Assembly (NCBI RefSeq): GCF_019884725.1
Contig: NZ_CP082322.1
Location: 558,001 to 622,000 of the forward strand
Direction: 5' to 3'
Length of the DNA: 64,000 nt
Source: Leucobacter tenebrionis
GTDB lineage: Bacteria; Actinomycetota; Actinomycetes; Actinomycetales; Microbacteriaceae
A program made the translations under genes and the position numbers. A model generated the notes under the pieces. The model was not told the DNA's origin. It saw only the letters and a list, made by a program, of their open reading frames with translations, and did no database searches. Shown in pieces: positions 7,212 through 16,456 of the stretch. The stretch's first letter is position 1; every line of letters starts with the position of its first letter.

Positions 7212-9092
7212 TCAGCGACCGCCGGCCGATCCGCCACCGCCGCCACCACCGACGGAGCCGCCGCCGCTCGATCCCCCGGAGCTGCTCGAGGAATAGCTGA
7301 CGGAGGAACTGATCGAGCTGACCATCTGGGAGACGGTATCGCCGATGGAGCCGATGTTGTGCGCCTGGTATCCGCTGTACCACCCGATGTTGTTGTTCGG
7401 GTTCGCCGAGTACCAGCTCTCCAGAACCTTGCCCCACTGCTTCTCGAGCCCGAACAGCATCGCGTAGGGCAGCAGCTTCTCATAGAGATGGATCACATTC
7501 ACCGAGCCGTCCTGCAGTCGCTCGGCGCCCTGATACGACTGCAGCATCTGCAGCCGATCCGCCTCGGCGACCTCGATGAACAGCTTCACTCCCTCGAGGT
7601 ACTCGCGCGTCTCCGCTCCCGCGCGGGTGTACACGCGGTGCTTCTTCATGCTGTAGATCGCCAGCAGGATCAGCGGCACACCCAGAACCATCCCGAAGAC
7701 CGCGCCGAAAGGCTTGCTGCGCAGCATGAAGCCGAATACGACCAGAACGGCGAGCACCGCGACGAGCCCGAGAGTCACCCAGCCGAACACCCTCCCGGCA
7801 GAGCTGCGCTCGCGCTGGAAGTATCCGCGGTTCTCGGCCTGCTCCATCGCCGCGGATTCGAGGGCCTGCATCCTCTTCGCGAACGACTCATCCTTCTTCG
7901 GCAGCACGAACACCGTTCCGGGCGCCGGCGTCCCCGGGAAGACGGCGTCCAGCGTCGAACGGTCGAACTGATCCTGCGCTTTGAGCGGATCGACCACGCG
8001 GAGCGCCGTCTGCGGCTTGCCCGAACCGAAGAAGCCGGTGTCGGGAGGACCGTCCTCGAACCGGATCATCCCGTTCACCGCGAGATGCACGAGCTGAGCC
8101 GCCACCACGCTCCTCCCGACACCCGCGATCGGCGCAGCGATAAGCGGTGGCAGGGACGGCGGCACGTCGTACTGCGCCACGACGGTCCCCCGACCCGAGT
8201 TCTTGTGCTTGCGGCGCATCGCCGAGGCGGCGATGACTCCCCCGAGTGCGGGAATGAGCCCGGCGCCTGCGACGAGGAACGGCACGAAGTCGAGCAGCGG
8301 GTTCGGGAGCCGCTGCGGCGGCTGCACCACGGTCGCGGGCTCCAGCCCCACCGCGATCGTGGCCCCCTCGCGCGCGTCCAGCGGCATCGGGCCGGCTCGC
8401 AGCTCGCCTTCGAACCCGCTGATCATGCACTCGTCGCGCGATCCCGCACTGCCTCTATAGCAGCGCTGCTCCCCGGTGAGGTGCTCGGCAAGCGCCTGAT
8501 CGAAGCGGATCTCGGCGGTGAAGGACGAGATCGGCTGCTGCCTCGCGGAGGGCACTACGTCCCAGTAGAACTCGTCGGCGGCGCCATCGTCGCGTGCCAG
8601 GATCACATCGCTCAGCGTGTACTCGATCACATACGTCTGCCTGCCGTGCACGTACTCGTCGTCGCCCGTGAGCACGGCGACATAGGCGGCGTCGTGCTCG
8701 TCGTCGGTACCGGACTCGGTTTCGAACGGCACCGGATCGCCGTTCTCGTCGGTCACCTTGAAGTCGCGCGGATCTGTCGACGCTCCCTGATAGTCCCGCG
8801 GCAGCGAGCGCACGATGCCCCGGTTCTGATCCGTCTCGAGGAACCGGGCGACCAGGGTCTCGGTGACGTGCGCAATCGCTCTGCCGTCGTCGTCGACGCC
8901 GATGTCGTACTGCACGTCCCAGCTGTCGTAGCTGAAGTCTTCGACATCGGCGTGCGCGGGGGCCGGCGCGATAAGGAGCGATGCGGCGAGCGCGGTGAAC
9001 GCGGCGAGGATCGCGACCGCGAGGAGCATCGGCGGCCGCAGCGCCCCGTGCGAGCCGGAGCGCAGACCGGATTTCATTGAATGAGCCATCAA
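7212..9092 (-). CDS. DUF2207 domain membrane protein
   Basis: A 626-residue secreted or membrane protein of the DUF2207 family. It has an N-terminal signal/anchor (about 22-45, ending APAHA), a beta-rich extracellular domain (about 50-260: YDSWDVQYDIGVDDDGRAIAHVTETL and RGIVRSLPRDY are typical), a transmembrane segment at about 270-290, a cytosolic region, two further helices at about 430-475, and a C-terminal tail of Ser and Gly repeats. Such tails are usual in this family. DUF2207 proteins are widespread in actinobacteria and their role is not established. Confidence 0.85.
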   Translation of the reverse strand: MMAHSMKSGLRSGSHGALRPPMLLAVAILAAFTALAASLLIAPAPAHADVEDFSYDSWDVQYDIGVDDDGRAIAHVTETLVARFLETDQNRGIVRSLPRDYQGASTDPRDFKVTDENGDPVPFETESGTDDEHDAAYVAVLTGDDEYVHGRQTYVIEYTLSDVILARDDGAADEFYWDVVPSARQQPISSFTAEIRFDQALAEHLTGEQRCYRGSAGSRDECMISGFEGELRAGPMPLDAREGATIAVGLEPATVVQPPQRLPNPLLDFVPFLVAGAGLIPALGGVIAASAMRRKHKNSGRGTVVAQYDVPPSLPPLIAAPIAGVGRSVVAAQLVHLAVNGMIRFEDGPPDTGFFGSGKPQTALRVVDPLKAQDQFDRSTLDAVFPGTPAPGTVFVLPKKDESFAKRMQALESAAMEQAENRGYFQRERSSAGRVFGWVTLGLVAVLAVLVVFGFMLRSKPFGAVFGMVLGVPLILLAIYSMKKHRVYTRAGAETREYLEGVKLFIEVAEADRLQMLQSYQGAERLQDGSVNVIHLYEKLLPYAMLFGLEKQWGKVLESWYSANPNNNIGWYSGYQAHNIGSIGDTVSQMVSSISSSVSYSSSSSGGSSGGGSVGGGGGGGSAGGR

Positions 9093-9241
9093 GACCAGGC
9101 TAACCGGCTTGGTTCCGGGCTTCGAGTCATCCTCGCGTTATCAGCGGCATTGCGGCGACTCCCATGTTCGCTTCCTAGCCTGGGGGCACGCGAGGGGGCG
9201 GATAGTGCGTTCCCGGCGCGGGATCCGAGAGGAGGCGTCTC

Positions 9242-9922
9242 ATGACGAACCGAGCATTGGACGAGCACCGAGGCGGCAGCCCCGAGCGCACCGGAGGCAT
9301 CTCGCTGCTGAGAGCGGGAACGGGAGGGGCCGCATCCGTGGCCGCACTGCTCCTGCTCGCGGGATGCGCGGGGCCCGCAGCCGTCGAGGACTCTCCGGCG
9401 GCGTCGGATCCCGGAACGACCAGTGAGCGCAGCGAGGAGGGCGGGTCTGGCGGATCGGCCGGGCCTACCGCCGAAGAGAGCTTGATCGACGCGAGCGTGG
9501 ATGTGTCATGGGAAGATGCGGTCGCAGCTGCGCAGGAAGCCTTCGACGGCCGACTCATCTCGGTCGAGCTGGATCGGGATCGCGGAGAGCTGGTCTACTC
9601 GGTCGAACTCGTGTCGGACACGGAGGAGTACGAGGCGATCGTGAGCGCCTCGAGCGGCGAGATCGTGCACGAGCAGCGCGAACCGCTCGATGCCGACGAC
9701 GCCGCGGAAGCCGAAGAAGAGGTTCTCGACACGAGCGGGCTCATCTCCCCCGAGGAGGCGATGACGGCCGCGACAGGCGAGATCGACGGGCCGGTCAAGT
9801 CGTGGAAGCTGGACCGTGATTGGCAGGGCACCTTCTTCGAGGTCGAGATCGCCGCGAGCGGGAACGACCGCGACGTGCTCGTCGACGCGGTTTCGGGTGA
9901 GGTCGTCGAGGTCGACGACTGA
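9242..9922 (+). CDS. Lipoprotein with two PepSY domains
   Basis: A 226-residue protein with an N-terminal hydrophobic stretch ending in the lipobox LLAGC (Cys about residue 42) and an unusually long, charged region before it. Two PepSY repeats follow: about 83-145 (SWEDAVAAAQEAFDG to EIVHEQREP) and about 163-226 (SPEEAMTAATGEIDG to GEVVEVDD). PepSY domains are thought to inhibit peptidases or sense envelope conditions. AGGAGG eight bases upstream of the ATG fixes the start. A GNAT acetyltransferase gene follows 37 bases downstream and may be co-transcribed. Confidence 0.85.
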   Translation: MTNRALDEHRGGSPERTGGISLLRAGTGGAASVAALLLLAGCAGPAAVEDSPAASDPGTTSERSEEGGSGGSAGPTAEESLIDASVDVSWEDAVAAAQEAFDGRLISVELDRDRGELVYSVELVSDTEEYEAIVSASSGEIVHEQREPLDADDAAEAEEEVLDTSGLISPEEAMTAATGEIDGPVKSWKLDRDWQGTFFEVEIAASGNDRDVLVDAVSGEVVEVDD

Positions 9923-9959
9923 TTCGCGGCCCGCATACCGCGGGGGTCGAGGAGAGACG

Positions 9960-10445
9960 ATGGAGCACACGATTCGCATGGCGGGCGTCGACGATGCCGA
10001 TACGGTCGCCCGGCTGCTGTTCGACTTCAATACCGAGTTCGAGACGCCGACGCCCACGCCCGCGGAGTTCGCGGAGCGGCTGCGCTCGCTCCTCGCCGGA
10101 GACCGCATCGTCGCGTTCCTCGCCGAGGATCAGGGGAAAGGCGAAAGCAGGGCGCCCCGCGCGCTCGGCTTCGCGCTGCTCAGCCTGCGCCCGACGCCGT
10201 ACTTCGACGGCCCCCTCGTGCAGCTGGAGGAACTCTACGTCGTGCCCGATCTCCGCGACCGGGGACTCGGATCAGACCTGCTCGACGCGACGGTCGATTA
10301 CTCGCTCTCCAGGGGCTCGCGCGAGATCCACATCGGTGTAGATGAGATCGACACGGATACCCGCAGATTCTACGAACGGCACGGGTTCGTCAATGTGCAG
10401 CCCGGACAGGATTACCGGATGCTCCTGTACCTGCGCGAGCTGTGA
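9960..10445 (+). CDS. GNAT family N-acetyltransferase
   Basis: A 161-residue single-domain GNAT protein. Motif A is clear: LEELYVVPDLRDRGLGSDLLDATVDY carries the RxxGxG-type acetyl-CoA pyrophosphate loop as RDRGLGS (about residues 100-106). The C-terminal part, FYERHGFVN, is motif B. The substrate cannot be read from the sequence. The start at ATG 9960 is preceded by GGAGAG; an in-frame upstream extension overlaps the PepSY lipoprotein gene and is rejected. Confidence 0.88.
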   Translation: MEHTIRMAGVDDADTVARLLFDFNTEFETPTPTPAEFAERLRSLLAGDRIVAFLAEDQGKGESRAPRALGFALLSLRPTPYFDGPLVQLEELYVVPDLRDRGLGSDLLDATVDYSLSRGSREIHIGVDEIDTDTRRFYERHGFVNVQPGQDYRMLLYLREL

Positions 10446-10517
10446 CGGTGGCGTGCGCTGATTTACGTTTGCCTCTTCTCCCCCGTTAGCCTGGAACCGA
10501 AGACAGGGGGTAACCGT

Positions 10518-10697
10518 ATGACGCAGGTCGGCAAGATCACGCATCAGAAGCTCGAGCAGGGAGACGAAGGCGACGCGCCGATCTTCGACGCCCTGGCCAC
10601 AGACCCGCAAGTGAGCGAAGACCTGGCCGAGGCGCTGGAGGAATCGCAGACGGAGGGTTCCGAAGACGCCGACAGAGCACCCAGACACCGCTCCTGA
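10518..10697 (+). CDS. Small acidic protein, 59 aa
   Basis: ATG at 10518 is preceded by AGGGGG at good spacing. The 59-residue product is strongly acidic in the middle (PIFDALATDPQVSEDLAEAL, then EESQTEGSEDAD) and ends in a short basic tail (RAPRHRS). It contains no membrane segment. Codon use is typical of the host. No family recognised. Confidence 0.6.
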   Translation: MTQVGKITHQKLEQGDEGDAPIFDALATDPQVSEDLAEALEESQTEGSEDADRAPRHRS

Positions 10698-10751
10698 GAA
10701 CCCCGTGTGAGCGCGTTGCCCTCCTTTCCCCGGCGCGCAAGACTCGACACT

Positions 10752-10892
10752 ATGGATACCGCAGCTCCGTTCCTGATGATGATGGCGGCAGCCCTCGTGC
10801 TGCTCACCGTCGTGGGCTTGAACGCGAAGAAGATCAACGCAGCCTGGCGGCAGAAGCGCGAGGATCGCGACGACGAGCGCAGGGACGACTGA
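10752..10892 (+). CDS. Small single-helix membrane protein, 46 aa
   Basis: ATG at 10752 gives one transmembrane helix (about residues 5-23, rich in Met, Ala, Leu and Val) and a highly charged cytosolic tail (KKINAAWRQKREDRDDERRDD). A GTG at 10707 would add 15 residues, but neither start has a clear ribosome binding site. Function unknown. Confidence 0.5.
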   Translation: MDTAAPFLMMMAAALVLLTVVGLNAKKINAAWRQKREDRDDERRDD

Positions 10893-11143
10893 CCGGCGTC
10901 GGAGTGCTCAGCAGCACTGGCCCCGTAAGGGTCGAGTTATAGTCCATCGCGATCCCGATCAGAACAGGTCAGCCTCGCGACCCGCGGAGTGATCAGCATG
11001 AACTCCGATGCGGACGCGTGGTCGCGACCCGCCGTCCTATCGGCACCAATCGACCTTCAAGCACACTGAAACCCCGAAATCGGTGTGCGTCACGGCAGAT
11101 CGGTGCACTACGACGGGACGCGAGACAGCCGCAGTCACAGCCC
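10893..11143. other. Intergenic region, no gene seen
   Basis: About 250 bases between the small membrane protein and the stop of the TetR gene. Open frames here are short and lack ribosome binding sites or biased codon positions. I see no RNA gene or strong hairpin. Confidence 0.5.
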
Positions 11144-11725
11144 CTAGAGCACACCGGGGAGAGCGGCCACGAAGGCGTCGCCGTCGAACTCGTCCACGAG
11201 CGTGGACTGCACGATGAACCCCATCACCACTGCGACGAACACCGGTGTCGACCTCCGAGCCCACCCCGCCGGGTCGCCGTCGACCCGCTCGGGGTACTCC
11301 GTTGCCCAGCGTTCGAGCAGCCCCGAGACCTGTCCCATAACCGTGCCCGCCACTTCCTGGAACATGGCGCGCAGCTCGGCGTCGATCGTGGCCTCCGCCC
11401 ACACCTGCACGAGCATGGTCGTCGGCAGCGACGCCCGCAGCCCGCCGATGAGCACCGAAGCGATCTGCGCCGGTGTGAGCACGCGATCCTCGCTGAGCGA
11501 GTTCAGCTCTCCGAAGCGGCCCTGCATCACCGAGTGCGCGACCGCGTGAATGATCTCCTGCTTCCCGCGGAAGTATCCGTAGATCGCACCGGACGACAGG
11601 CCTGACTCCGCGATGATGTCGGTCATCGATGTGCGGTGATATCCGCTTCGGCTGAAGCACCGCACGGCAGCATCCAGAATCTGCCCGCGACGTTCCTCAC
11701 GTCGCTCATCGCTGATCTTCGGCAT
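11144..11725 (-). CDS. TetR family transcriptional regulator
   Basis: A 193-residue protein with a standard TetR N-terminal domain: ILDAAVRCFSRSGYHRTSMTDIIAESGLSSGAIYGYFRGKQEII (about residues 16-60) contains the helix-turn-helix. The C-terminal ligand-binding domain is helical and specific to a subfamily. It is divergent from a membrane permease gene, with an 18-bp near-palindrome between them (11765-11782), so it most likely represses that gene and itself. Ligand unknown. Confidence 0.9.
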   Translation of the reverse strand: MPKISDERREERRGQILDAAVRCFSRSGYHRTSMTDIIAESGLSSGAIYGYFRGKQEIIHAVAHSVMQGRFGELNSLSEDRVLTPAQIASVLIGGLRASLPTTMLVQVWAEATIDAELRAMFQEVAGTVMGQVSGLLERWATEYPERVDGDPAGWARRSTPVFVAVVMGFIVQSTLVDEFDGDAFVAALPGVL

Positions 11726-11764
11726 CGCCCCTCCTTTGACAACCCTACCCGCCCGAGCAACAAT

Positions 11765-11782
11765 AAAGAACGATCATTCTTT
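11765..11782. promoter_or_regulatory. TetR operator candidate
   Basis: AAAGAACGATCATTCTTT is an 18-bp near-palindrome centred on GATC with a single mismatched pair. It lies between the divergent TetR and permease genes, 28 bases upstream of the permease start codon. TetR-family proteins usually bind symmetric sites of this size. The AT-rich flanks may also contain the promoter elements. Confidence 0.65.
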
Positions 11783-11809
11783 TTATTTGCCCCGTCTCCT
11801 GGAGGAACC

Positions 11810-12964
11810 ATGAATCGCACCGAAATCTCGCCCCCGCCCACGAGCTGGGGACGGCTGATCGCCCTCGGAGCCGGGCTCTCCCTGCTGGTCGCGGTGGTAT
11901 TGCTGGCCTTCTCATGGCCGGCGGTCACCGCCGACCCGCAGGGCCTTCCGGTCGGCGTCGTCGGAGAACCCGACCAGGTCGACCAGGTCGCCGAGAACAT
12001 CGAAGACCAAGCCGACGGCGCGATCGAGTTGACCCGCCTCGACGATCGCGCTGCCGCAGTTGACGCCATCGAACAGCGGAAAGTCTACGGAGCCGTCATT
12101 CTCGGCGCCGAGCCCACGGAGGGCCCCGAGATCCTGATCGCCCGCGCCGCCAACACCCAGGTAGCGCAGATGCTCTCGGGCTTCGCACCCCGGCTGCAGT
12201 CCGAGATCGACGCGAAGATCCGGGAGCAAGTCGAAACCGGCATCGCTCAGGCCCAGGAGCAGGCCGCCGCGCAGATGCAGCAGGCACTCCAGGCCGTCGC
12301 ACAGGGGCAGACACCGCAGCTCGCTCCGACGGGCGACGGCGAGGCGTTCTCGATCCCCACCGTCACGGTCGAGGTCACCGACGTCGTACCTCTCTCCGAC
12401 GACGATCCGAACGGCGCCGGCCTGACGGCGTCCATGTTCCCACTCGTGATCGGCGGCATTCTCGGCGGCGTGTTCATCACGCTCGCGGTCAAGGGATCAG
12501 GCGCACGTCGGGTCGTGGCGGTGCTGATCTACGCGGCCTCGGCCGGGCTCGTCCTCACCGGCGTGCTGCAGGGGATCTACGGTGCGCTGCAGGGCGACTA
12601 CGGACTCAACGCCCTCGGCATGGGCCTGGCGATCGCCGCGATCTCCGGCACCATCACCGGTCTCGGCGCGGTGCTCGGTCGCGCGGGCACGGCGATCGGC
12701 TCGGCGTTCATGATCCTCGTCGCCAACCCGCTCTCCGCGGCAACGGTGCCCGTCGAGTTCATCCTCTCGCCATGGGGAACGTTTGGCCAGTGGCTCCCGG
12801 CGGGTTCGGCCGCGACCCTGATGCGCGACCTCTCCTACTTCCCGGACGCCGAGACGAGCTTCTCCTGGACCGTGCTCTCGGTGTGGGCGGTCGTCGGCTT
12901 GGCACTGACGTTCGTCACGCTGCGGAGAAAGGACCCCTCGAAGAGCGGATCGCAGGCGGGCTGA
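11810..12964 (+). CDS. ABC-2 / YhgE-like multi-pass membrane permease
   Basis: A 384-residue protein. One N-terminal helix (about 18-37) is followed by a large extracytoplasmic domain with a coiled-coil stretch (about 130-165, EQVETGIAQAQEQAAAQMQQ) and then five or six helices (about 210-375). This layout, one helix then a long loop then a cluster of helices, is that of YhgE/Pip and ABC-2 type permeases, many of which are drug exporters controlled by TetR regulators. No ATPase is adjacent. GGAGGAACC before the ATG fixes the start. Regulation by the divergent TetR protein is inferred. Confidence 0.75.
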   Translation: MNRTEISPPPTSWGRLIALGAGLSLLVAVVLLAFSWPAVTADPQGLPVGVVGEPDQVDQVAENIEDQADGAIELTRLDDRAAAVDAIEQRKVYGAVILGAEPTEGPEILIARAANTQVAQMLSGFAPRLQSEIDAKIREQVETGIAQAQEQAAAQMQQALQAVAQGQTPQLAPTGDGEAFSIPTVTVEVTDVVPLSDDDPNGAGLTASMFPLVIGGILGGVFITLAVKGSGARRVVAVLIYAASAGLVLTGVLQGIYGALQGDYGLNALGMGLAIAAISGTITGLGAVLGRAGTAIGSAFMILVANPLSAATVPVEFILSPWGTFGQWLPAGSAATLMRDLSYFPDAETSFSWTVLSVWAVVGLALTFVTLRRKDPSKSGSQAG

Positions 12965-13031
12965 CGCGGACAGTCCTTTCGCGTCCTCGGTCGAGCCGGC
13001 CGGTGGAGTACGAGCAGAGGTTCCCTCCCCG

Positions 13032-14150
13032 TCAACCGGTCGGTTCGAACCGGAGGATCCGGTCGTCGTCGGGCGCCGGATCACCGCGACCGTCGGTGTT
13101 GTTCGTGAGCAGCCACAGCGACCCGTCGGGGGCGGGGACGACGAGGCGCAGCCGCCCGTACTCGCGCACCAAGTGCTCGGTCGACGCTGTCAGGTCATCC
13201 AGAGGCACCTCGCGGAGCCGCTCGCCGCGGAGGTTCGCGATCCAGATCGATCCGTCGGCGACCGCGATCCCGCTCGGGCTCGCGTCAGCCGGTGCCCACT
13301 GCTGCACCGGGTCGATGAAGCGGTGGTCGCCGGCCGCGCCTTCGACCTCGGGCCACCCGTAGTTGCCGCCGGGCTCGATGACGTTGAGCTCGTCCCACGT
13401 GTCCTCGCCGAACTCAGCCGAGTACATCGTGCCCTCGTCGTCCCAGGCGATGCCCTGCGGATTACGGTGCCCGTAGCTGTACACGTAGGAGCCGTCGAAG
13501 GGATTATCGTCGGGCACCTCCCCCTCGGGCGTCATCCGCAGGATCTTGCCCGAGAGCCGGTCGAGATCCTGGGCGCTGCCGCGCTCGTGCACGTCGCCGA
13601 CCGTGGCGTAGAGCATCCCGTCCGGGCCGAACGCGATCCTGCCACCGCTGTGCCAGTTCGCGTGCGGCAACCCCGCGAGCACGGTCTCGGGATCACCGAG
13701 CCCGAGCGTGCCGGGCTCGCCGGTCAGCGGGTATCGCTGGATCCGGTTCTCACCCTCCCCCGTCGAGTAGACGTACAGATCGTCTCCCTGGATCGCGAGC
13801 CCCAGCAGTCCCGACTCCCCCGCTGCGCTCACACCCTCGATGACACCGACCTCGCGGGTGCCGTCGGCGGTGAGTTCGAGTATGCGTGCGGAGTCGCGTT
13901 CACTGATGAGAGCTGTATCCCCATGGAATGCGATCGACCACGGCACGTCGAGATGATCGGCGACCACCAGCGGCTCGGAGGAACCGGGCTGCGAGGAGCC
14001 TTCTGCGTTCCGCTCCGGCGCGCAGGCGGCGAGCGCGAGCACCGCGACCAGCGGCAGCACGAGCAGCGCCCGCCTTCGAGGGGACATCGAGCGCCGCGCT
14101 ACGGGCTTTGAGCCCGGCGCGCGACGGTTCGGGATCGCGGGCCTCGACAT
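13032..14150 (-). CDS. PQQ-dependent sugar dehydrogenase family lipoprotein
   Basis: A 372-residue secreted protein. Residues 1-45 form a lipoprotein signal (RRRALLVLPLVAVLALAAC). The rest is a six-bladed beta-propeller of the glucose/sorbosone dehydrogenase family, with the typical start PWSIAFHGDTALISERDSARI, the motif GLLGLAIQGDDLYVY, RIAFGPDGMLYATVGD, and YSYGHRNPQGIAWDDEGTMYSAEFGED. Family members oxidise sugars with PQQ, although many actinobacterial members are biochemically untested. GGGAGG upstream supports the start. It is divergent from an MFS exporter gene, and a 38-bp inverted repeat lies in the shared region. Confidence 0.88.
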   Translation of the reverse strand: MSRPAIPNRRAPGSKPVARRSMSPRRRALLVLPLVAVLALAACAPERNAEGSSQPGSSEPLVVADHLDVPWSIAFHGDTALISERDSARILELTADGTREVGVIEGVSAAGESGLLGLAIQGDDLYVYSTGEGENRIQRYPLTGEPGTLGLGDPETVLAGLPHANWHSGGRIAFGPDGMLYATVGDVHERGSAQDLDRLSGKILRMTPEGEVPDDNPFDGSYVYSYGHRNPQGIAWDDEGTMYSAEFGEDTWDELNVIEPGGNYGWPEVEGAAGDHRFIDPVQQWAPADASPSGIAVADGSIWIANLRGERLREVPLDDLTASTEHLVREYGRLRLVVPAPDGSLWLLTNNTDGRGDPAPDDDRILRFEPTG

Positions 14151-14209
14151 CGTCGACCTCCCTCAGAACACCCTGGTGCTCCAAGCCTACGGAATGAGCG
14201 GCGCCGCGC

Positions 14210-14247
14210 GGGAGGCCCTCCGAGTACCACCATCGACAGGAACTCCC
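14210..14247. promoter_or_regulatory. 38-bp inverted repeat, copy A, in a divergent promoter region
   Basis: Arms GGGAGGCCCTC (14210-14220) and CAGGAACTCCC (14237-14247) surround a 16-base spacer containing TACCACCAT. A second copy with the same 11-16-11 layout is at 16457-16494. Copy A lies between the sugar dehydrogenase and MFS genes. It is probably a shared transcription factor site. Confidence 0.65.
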
Positions 14248-14339
14248 TCCCGCCGTCCTCCTATGGTCGACTGGTGCGGTCCCCACACGGGCGCCCCGAT
14301 CCCGCGCGCCCCGCCACCCGCGTCATCGGAGGCCGCATC

Positions 14340-15545
14340 GTGTCGATTCATACCGGTCCCATCCCAGTGAACGTTGCCCCTGTGAAGCAGCCTGGTCGTA
14401 TGTCCGCGGTCACGTACGTGCTCGCCGCCGGGGTGTTCCTCATGGGCACCACCGAGTTCATCGTCGCCGGGATCCTGCCCGAGATCGCCGCCGACCTCGG
14501 CATCTCTGTCGCGAGCACCGGGCTTATGATCACCGTCTTCGCGGTCGGCATGATCGTCGGAACGCCGGTCATGACAATCGCGACACTCAAGCTGCAGCGC
14601 CGCCTCACCCTGACGCTCGCACTCCTCGTGTTCGCCATCGGCCACGTCATCGTCGCCGTCTCGTCGAACTTCCCCGTGATCCTCGCTGCCCGGTTCCTCA
14701 CCGCGCTCGCAACCGGCGCGTTCTGGGCCGTCGCCGCGGTCGTCGCCGCGAAAGCCGCGGGACCGGCCGCTTCGAAAGCGCTGGGGATCGTTCTCGGCGG
14801 CGGCATGCTCGCCAACGCGCTCGGCGTGCCGCTCGGCGCGTTCGCAGGGCAGGCGATCGGCTGGCGCGGGCCCTTCTGGGGCCTCGCCATGCTCGCCCTG
14901 CTCGCCGCCGCGCTGATCCTCCGCCTCGTCGCGAAAGACTCCACCGCAGGGCCGATCCCGTCCGTCCGCGCGGAACTCGCGAGCCTCAAGGACGTGCGGG
15001 TGTGGCTCGTGCTCGCCGGGTGCGCGATCGTCTGCGGCTCCTCGCTCGCGGCCTACAGCTTCATCAGCCCGCTGCTCACCGAGAACACGGGCCTGCCCGC
15101 CGTTTCAGTGCCGCTGATCCTCGTCGCCTACGGCATCGGCGCACTGGTCGGCTCCCTCCTGGGCGGCCGCCTCGGCACCACGCACCAGTACCCCCTGCTG
15201 TTCACCTCGGCGGCGGCGACGTTCCTCGTGCTCGTCCTGCTCGCCCTGTTCTCGCACCAGCCAGCCGCCACCATCATTCTGATCACCCTCCTCGGGCTCT
15301 TCGGCATGTCCACCAACCCCGTGCTCATCGGCAAGGCCGTCGGCTACGCCGAGCACGCCCCGACACTCGCCTCTGCCCTGAGCACCTCATCGTTCAACGT
15401 GGGCACGGCGATCGGGTCGTGGATCGCGGGCTACGCCCTGGAGTCAGCGCTTGGAACGACCGGGCCCGTCGTCGTCGGCGCCGCGATCGCAGCCCTGTAC
15501 TTCATCCCGCTCGGCATCCTGTTCGCGAAGGATCGGCGCAGTTGA
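14340..15545 (+). CDS. MFS exporter, DHA1 family (chloramphenicol-efflux type)
   Basis: About 401 residues with 12 predicted helices. The first helix carries AAGVFLMGTTEFIVAGILPEIA, the signature of the AraJ/Cml/Cmx-type DHA1 exporters, a group that includes actinobacterial chloramphenicol exporters. Substrate cannot be predicted from this alone. GTG at 14340 is chosen because GGAGG stands seven bases upstream; an ATG at 14400 (MSAVTYVLAA) is the alternative and would give the more usual N-terminus. Its stop is one base from the end of the convergent MmyB-like regulator gene. Confidence 0.85.
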   Translation: MSIHTGPIPVNVAPVKQPGRMSAVTYVLAAGVFLMGTTEFIVAGILPEIAADLGISVASTGLMITVFAVGMIVGTPVMTIATLKLQRRLTLTLALLVFAIGHVIVAVSSNFPVILAARFLTALATGAFWAVAAVVAAKAAGPAASKALGIVLGGGMLANALGVPLGAFAGQAIGWRGPFWGLAMLALLAAALILRLVAKDSTAGPIPSVRAELASLKDVRVWLVLAGCAIVCGSSLAAYSFISPLLTENTGLPAVSVPLILVAYGIGALVGSLLGGRLGTTHQYPLLFTSAAATFLVLVLLALFSHQPAATIILITLLGLFGMSTNPVLIGKAVGYAEHAPTLASALSTSSFNVGTAIGSWIAGYALESALGTTGPVVVGAAIAALYFIPLGILFAKDRRS

Positions 15546-15546
15546 C

Positions 15547-16425
15547 TCAGGCGCCGAGCTCGGCGCGGCCTACGCCTACCGTGCTCGCCGCCCAGGACGC
15601 GAGCAGGCGCATCGCCTCCTCCGACTTCGACCCGGGCTCCGCGGTGTACACCGTGAAGGTGAGCCCGTGATGGGCTTCCATATCCATGCCCTCATAGGCG
15701 AGCGTCATCTCGCCCACGACCGGGTGGCGGAAGGTCTTGAAGCCGCTACCGTGATGCCGCACGTTGTGCTTGCCCCAGCGGGTACGGAACTCATCCGAGC
15801 GCGTGCTCAGCTCGCCGATCAGGTCGTGCAGTTCCTTGTTGTGAGGATCGCGCGCCGCCTCGGTGCGCAGGATCGCGACGGTGATATCGGCGAACCCCTC
15901 CCAGTCGGGGTAGAAGTCGTACGCGCGCGGGTCCAGGAAGGCATGCCTGGCGATGTTCGGCGGCTGGCCGGGCATGTCGTAGAGCTCGGTGTAGAACGCC
16001 CGAGCGAGCGGGTTCACGGCGAGCAGGTCCATGCGGCCATTGCGCACAAACGCCGGGCCCGCGGTGAATCCGTCGAGCGCCCACTGCAGGCCCGGGCTCG
16101 GAGCCCATCCTTTTCCACTGCGCCGCTTTCTGGGTCGGGCGACCGGGCTCGCCGCGTTGGCGAGATCGAAGAGGTGGGCGCGTTCGGCCTCGTCAAGCTG
16201 CAGAGCACGGGCGAGACTATCGAGCACTTCCGGCGAGGCGCCGCTGATCTGCCCGCGCTCGAGCTTCGTGTAGTACTCGACGCTCACGCCCGCGAGCGTG
16301 GCGACCTCGCTGCGGCGCAGTCCCGCCACTTTGCGGTTGCCGCCTGCAGGCAGGCCCGCCCGCTCGGGAGTGATGCGTTCCCTGCGCGAGGTCAGGAACT
16401 CGCGCACATCGGCCTGATTGTCCAT
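15547..16425 (-). CDS. MmyB-like helix-turn-helix transcriptional regulator
   Basis: A 292-residue protein. Residues about 5-75 form an XRE-type helix-turn-helix (REFLTSRRERITPER, then VAGLRRSEVATLAGVSVEYYTKLERG). The rest is the MmyB-like ligand-binding domain (VRNGRMDLLAVNPLARAFY and FRTRWGKHNVRHHGSGFKTFRHPVVGEMTLAYE are diagnostic), a PAS-like fold found almost only in actinomycete regulators and reported to bind fatty-acid-like ligands. It is divergent from a zinc alcohol dehydrogenase gene, a common arrangement for this family. Copy B of the 38-bp inverted repeat begins 32 bases upstream of its start. Confidence 0.9.
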   Translation of the reverse strand: MDNQADVREFLTSRRERITPERAGLPAGGNRKVAGLRRSEVATLAGVSVEYYTKLERGQISGASPEVLDSLARALQLDEAERAHLFDLANAASPVARPRKRRSGKGWAPSPGLQWALDGFTAGPAFVRNGRMDLLAVNPLARAFYTELYDMPGQPPNIARHAFLDPRAYDFYPDWEGFADITVAILRTEAARDPHNKELHDLIGELSTRSDEFRTRWGKHNVRHHGSGFKTFRHPVVGEMTLAYEGMDMEAHHGLTFTVYTAEPGSKSEEAMRLLASWAASTVGVGRAELGA

Positions 16426-16456
16426 GCATCAACGATAGGAGCACGAGCACCTCACT

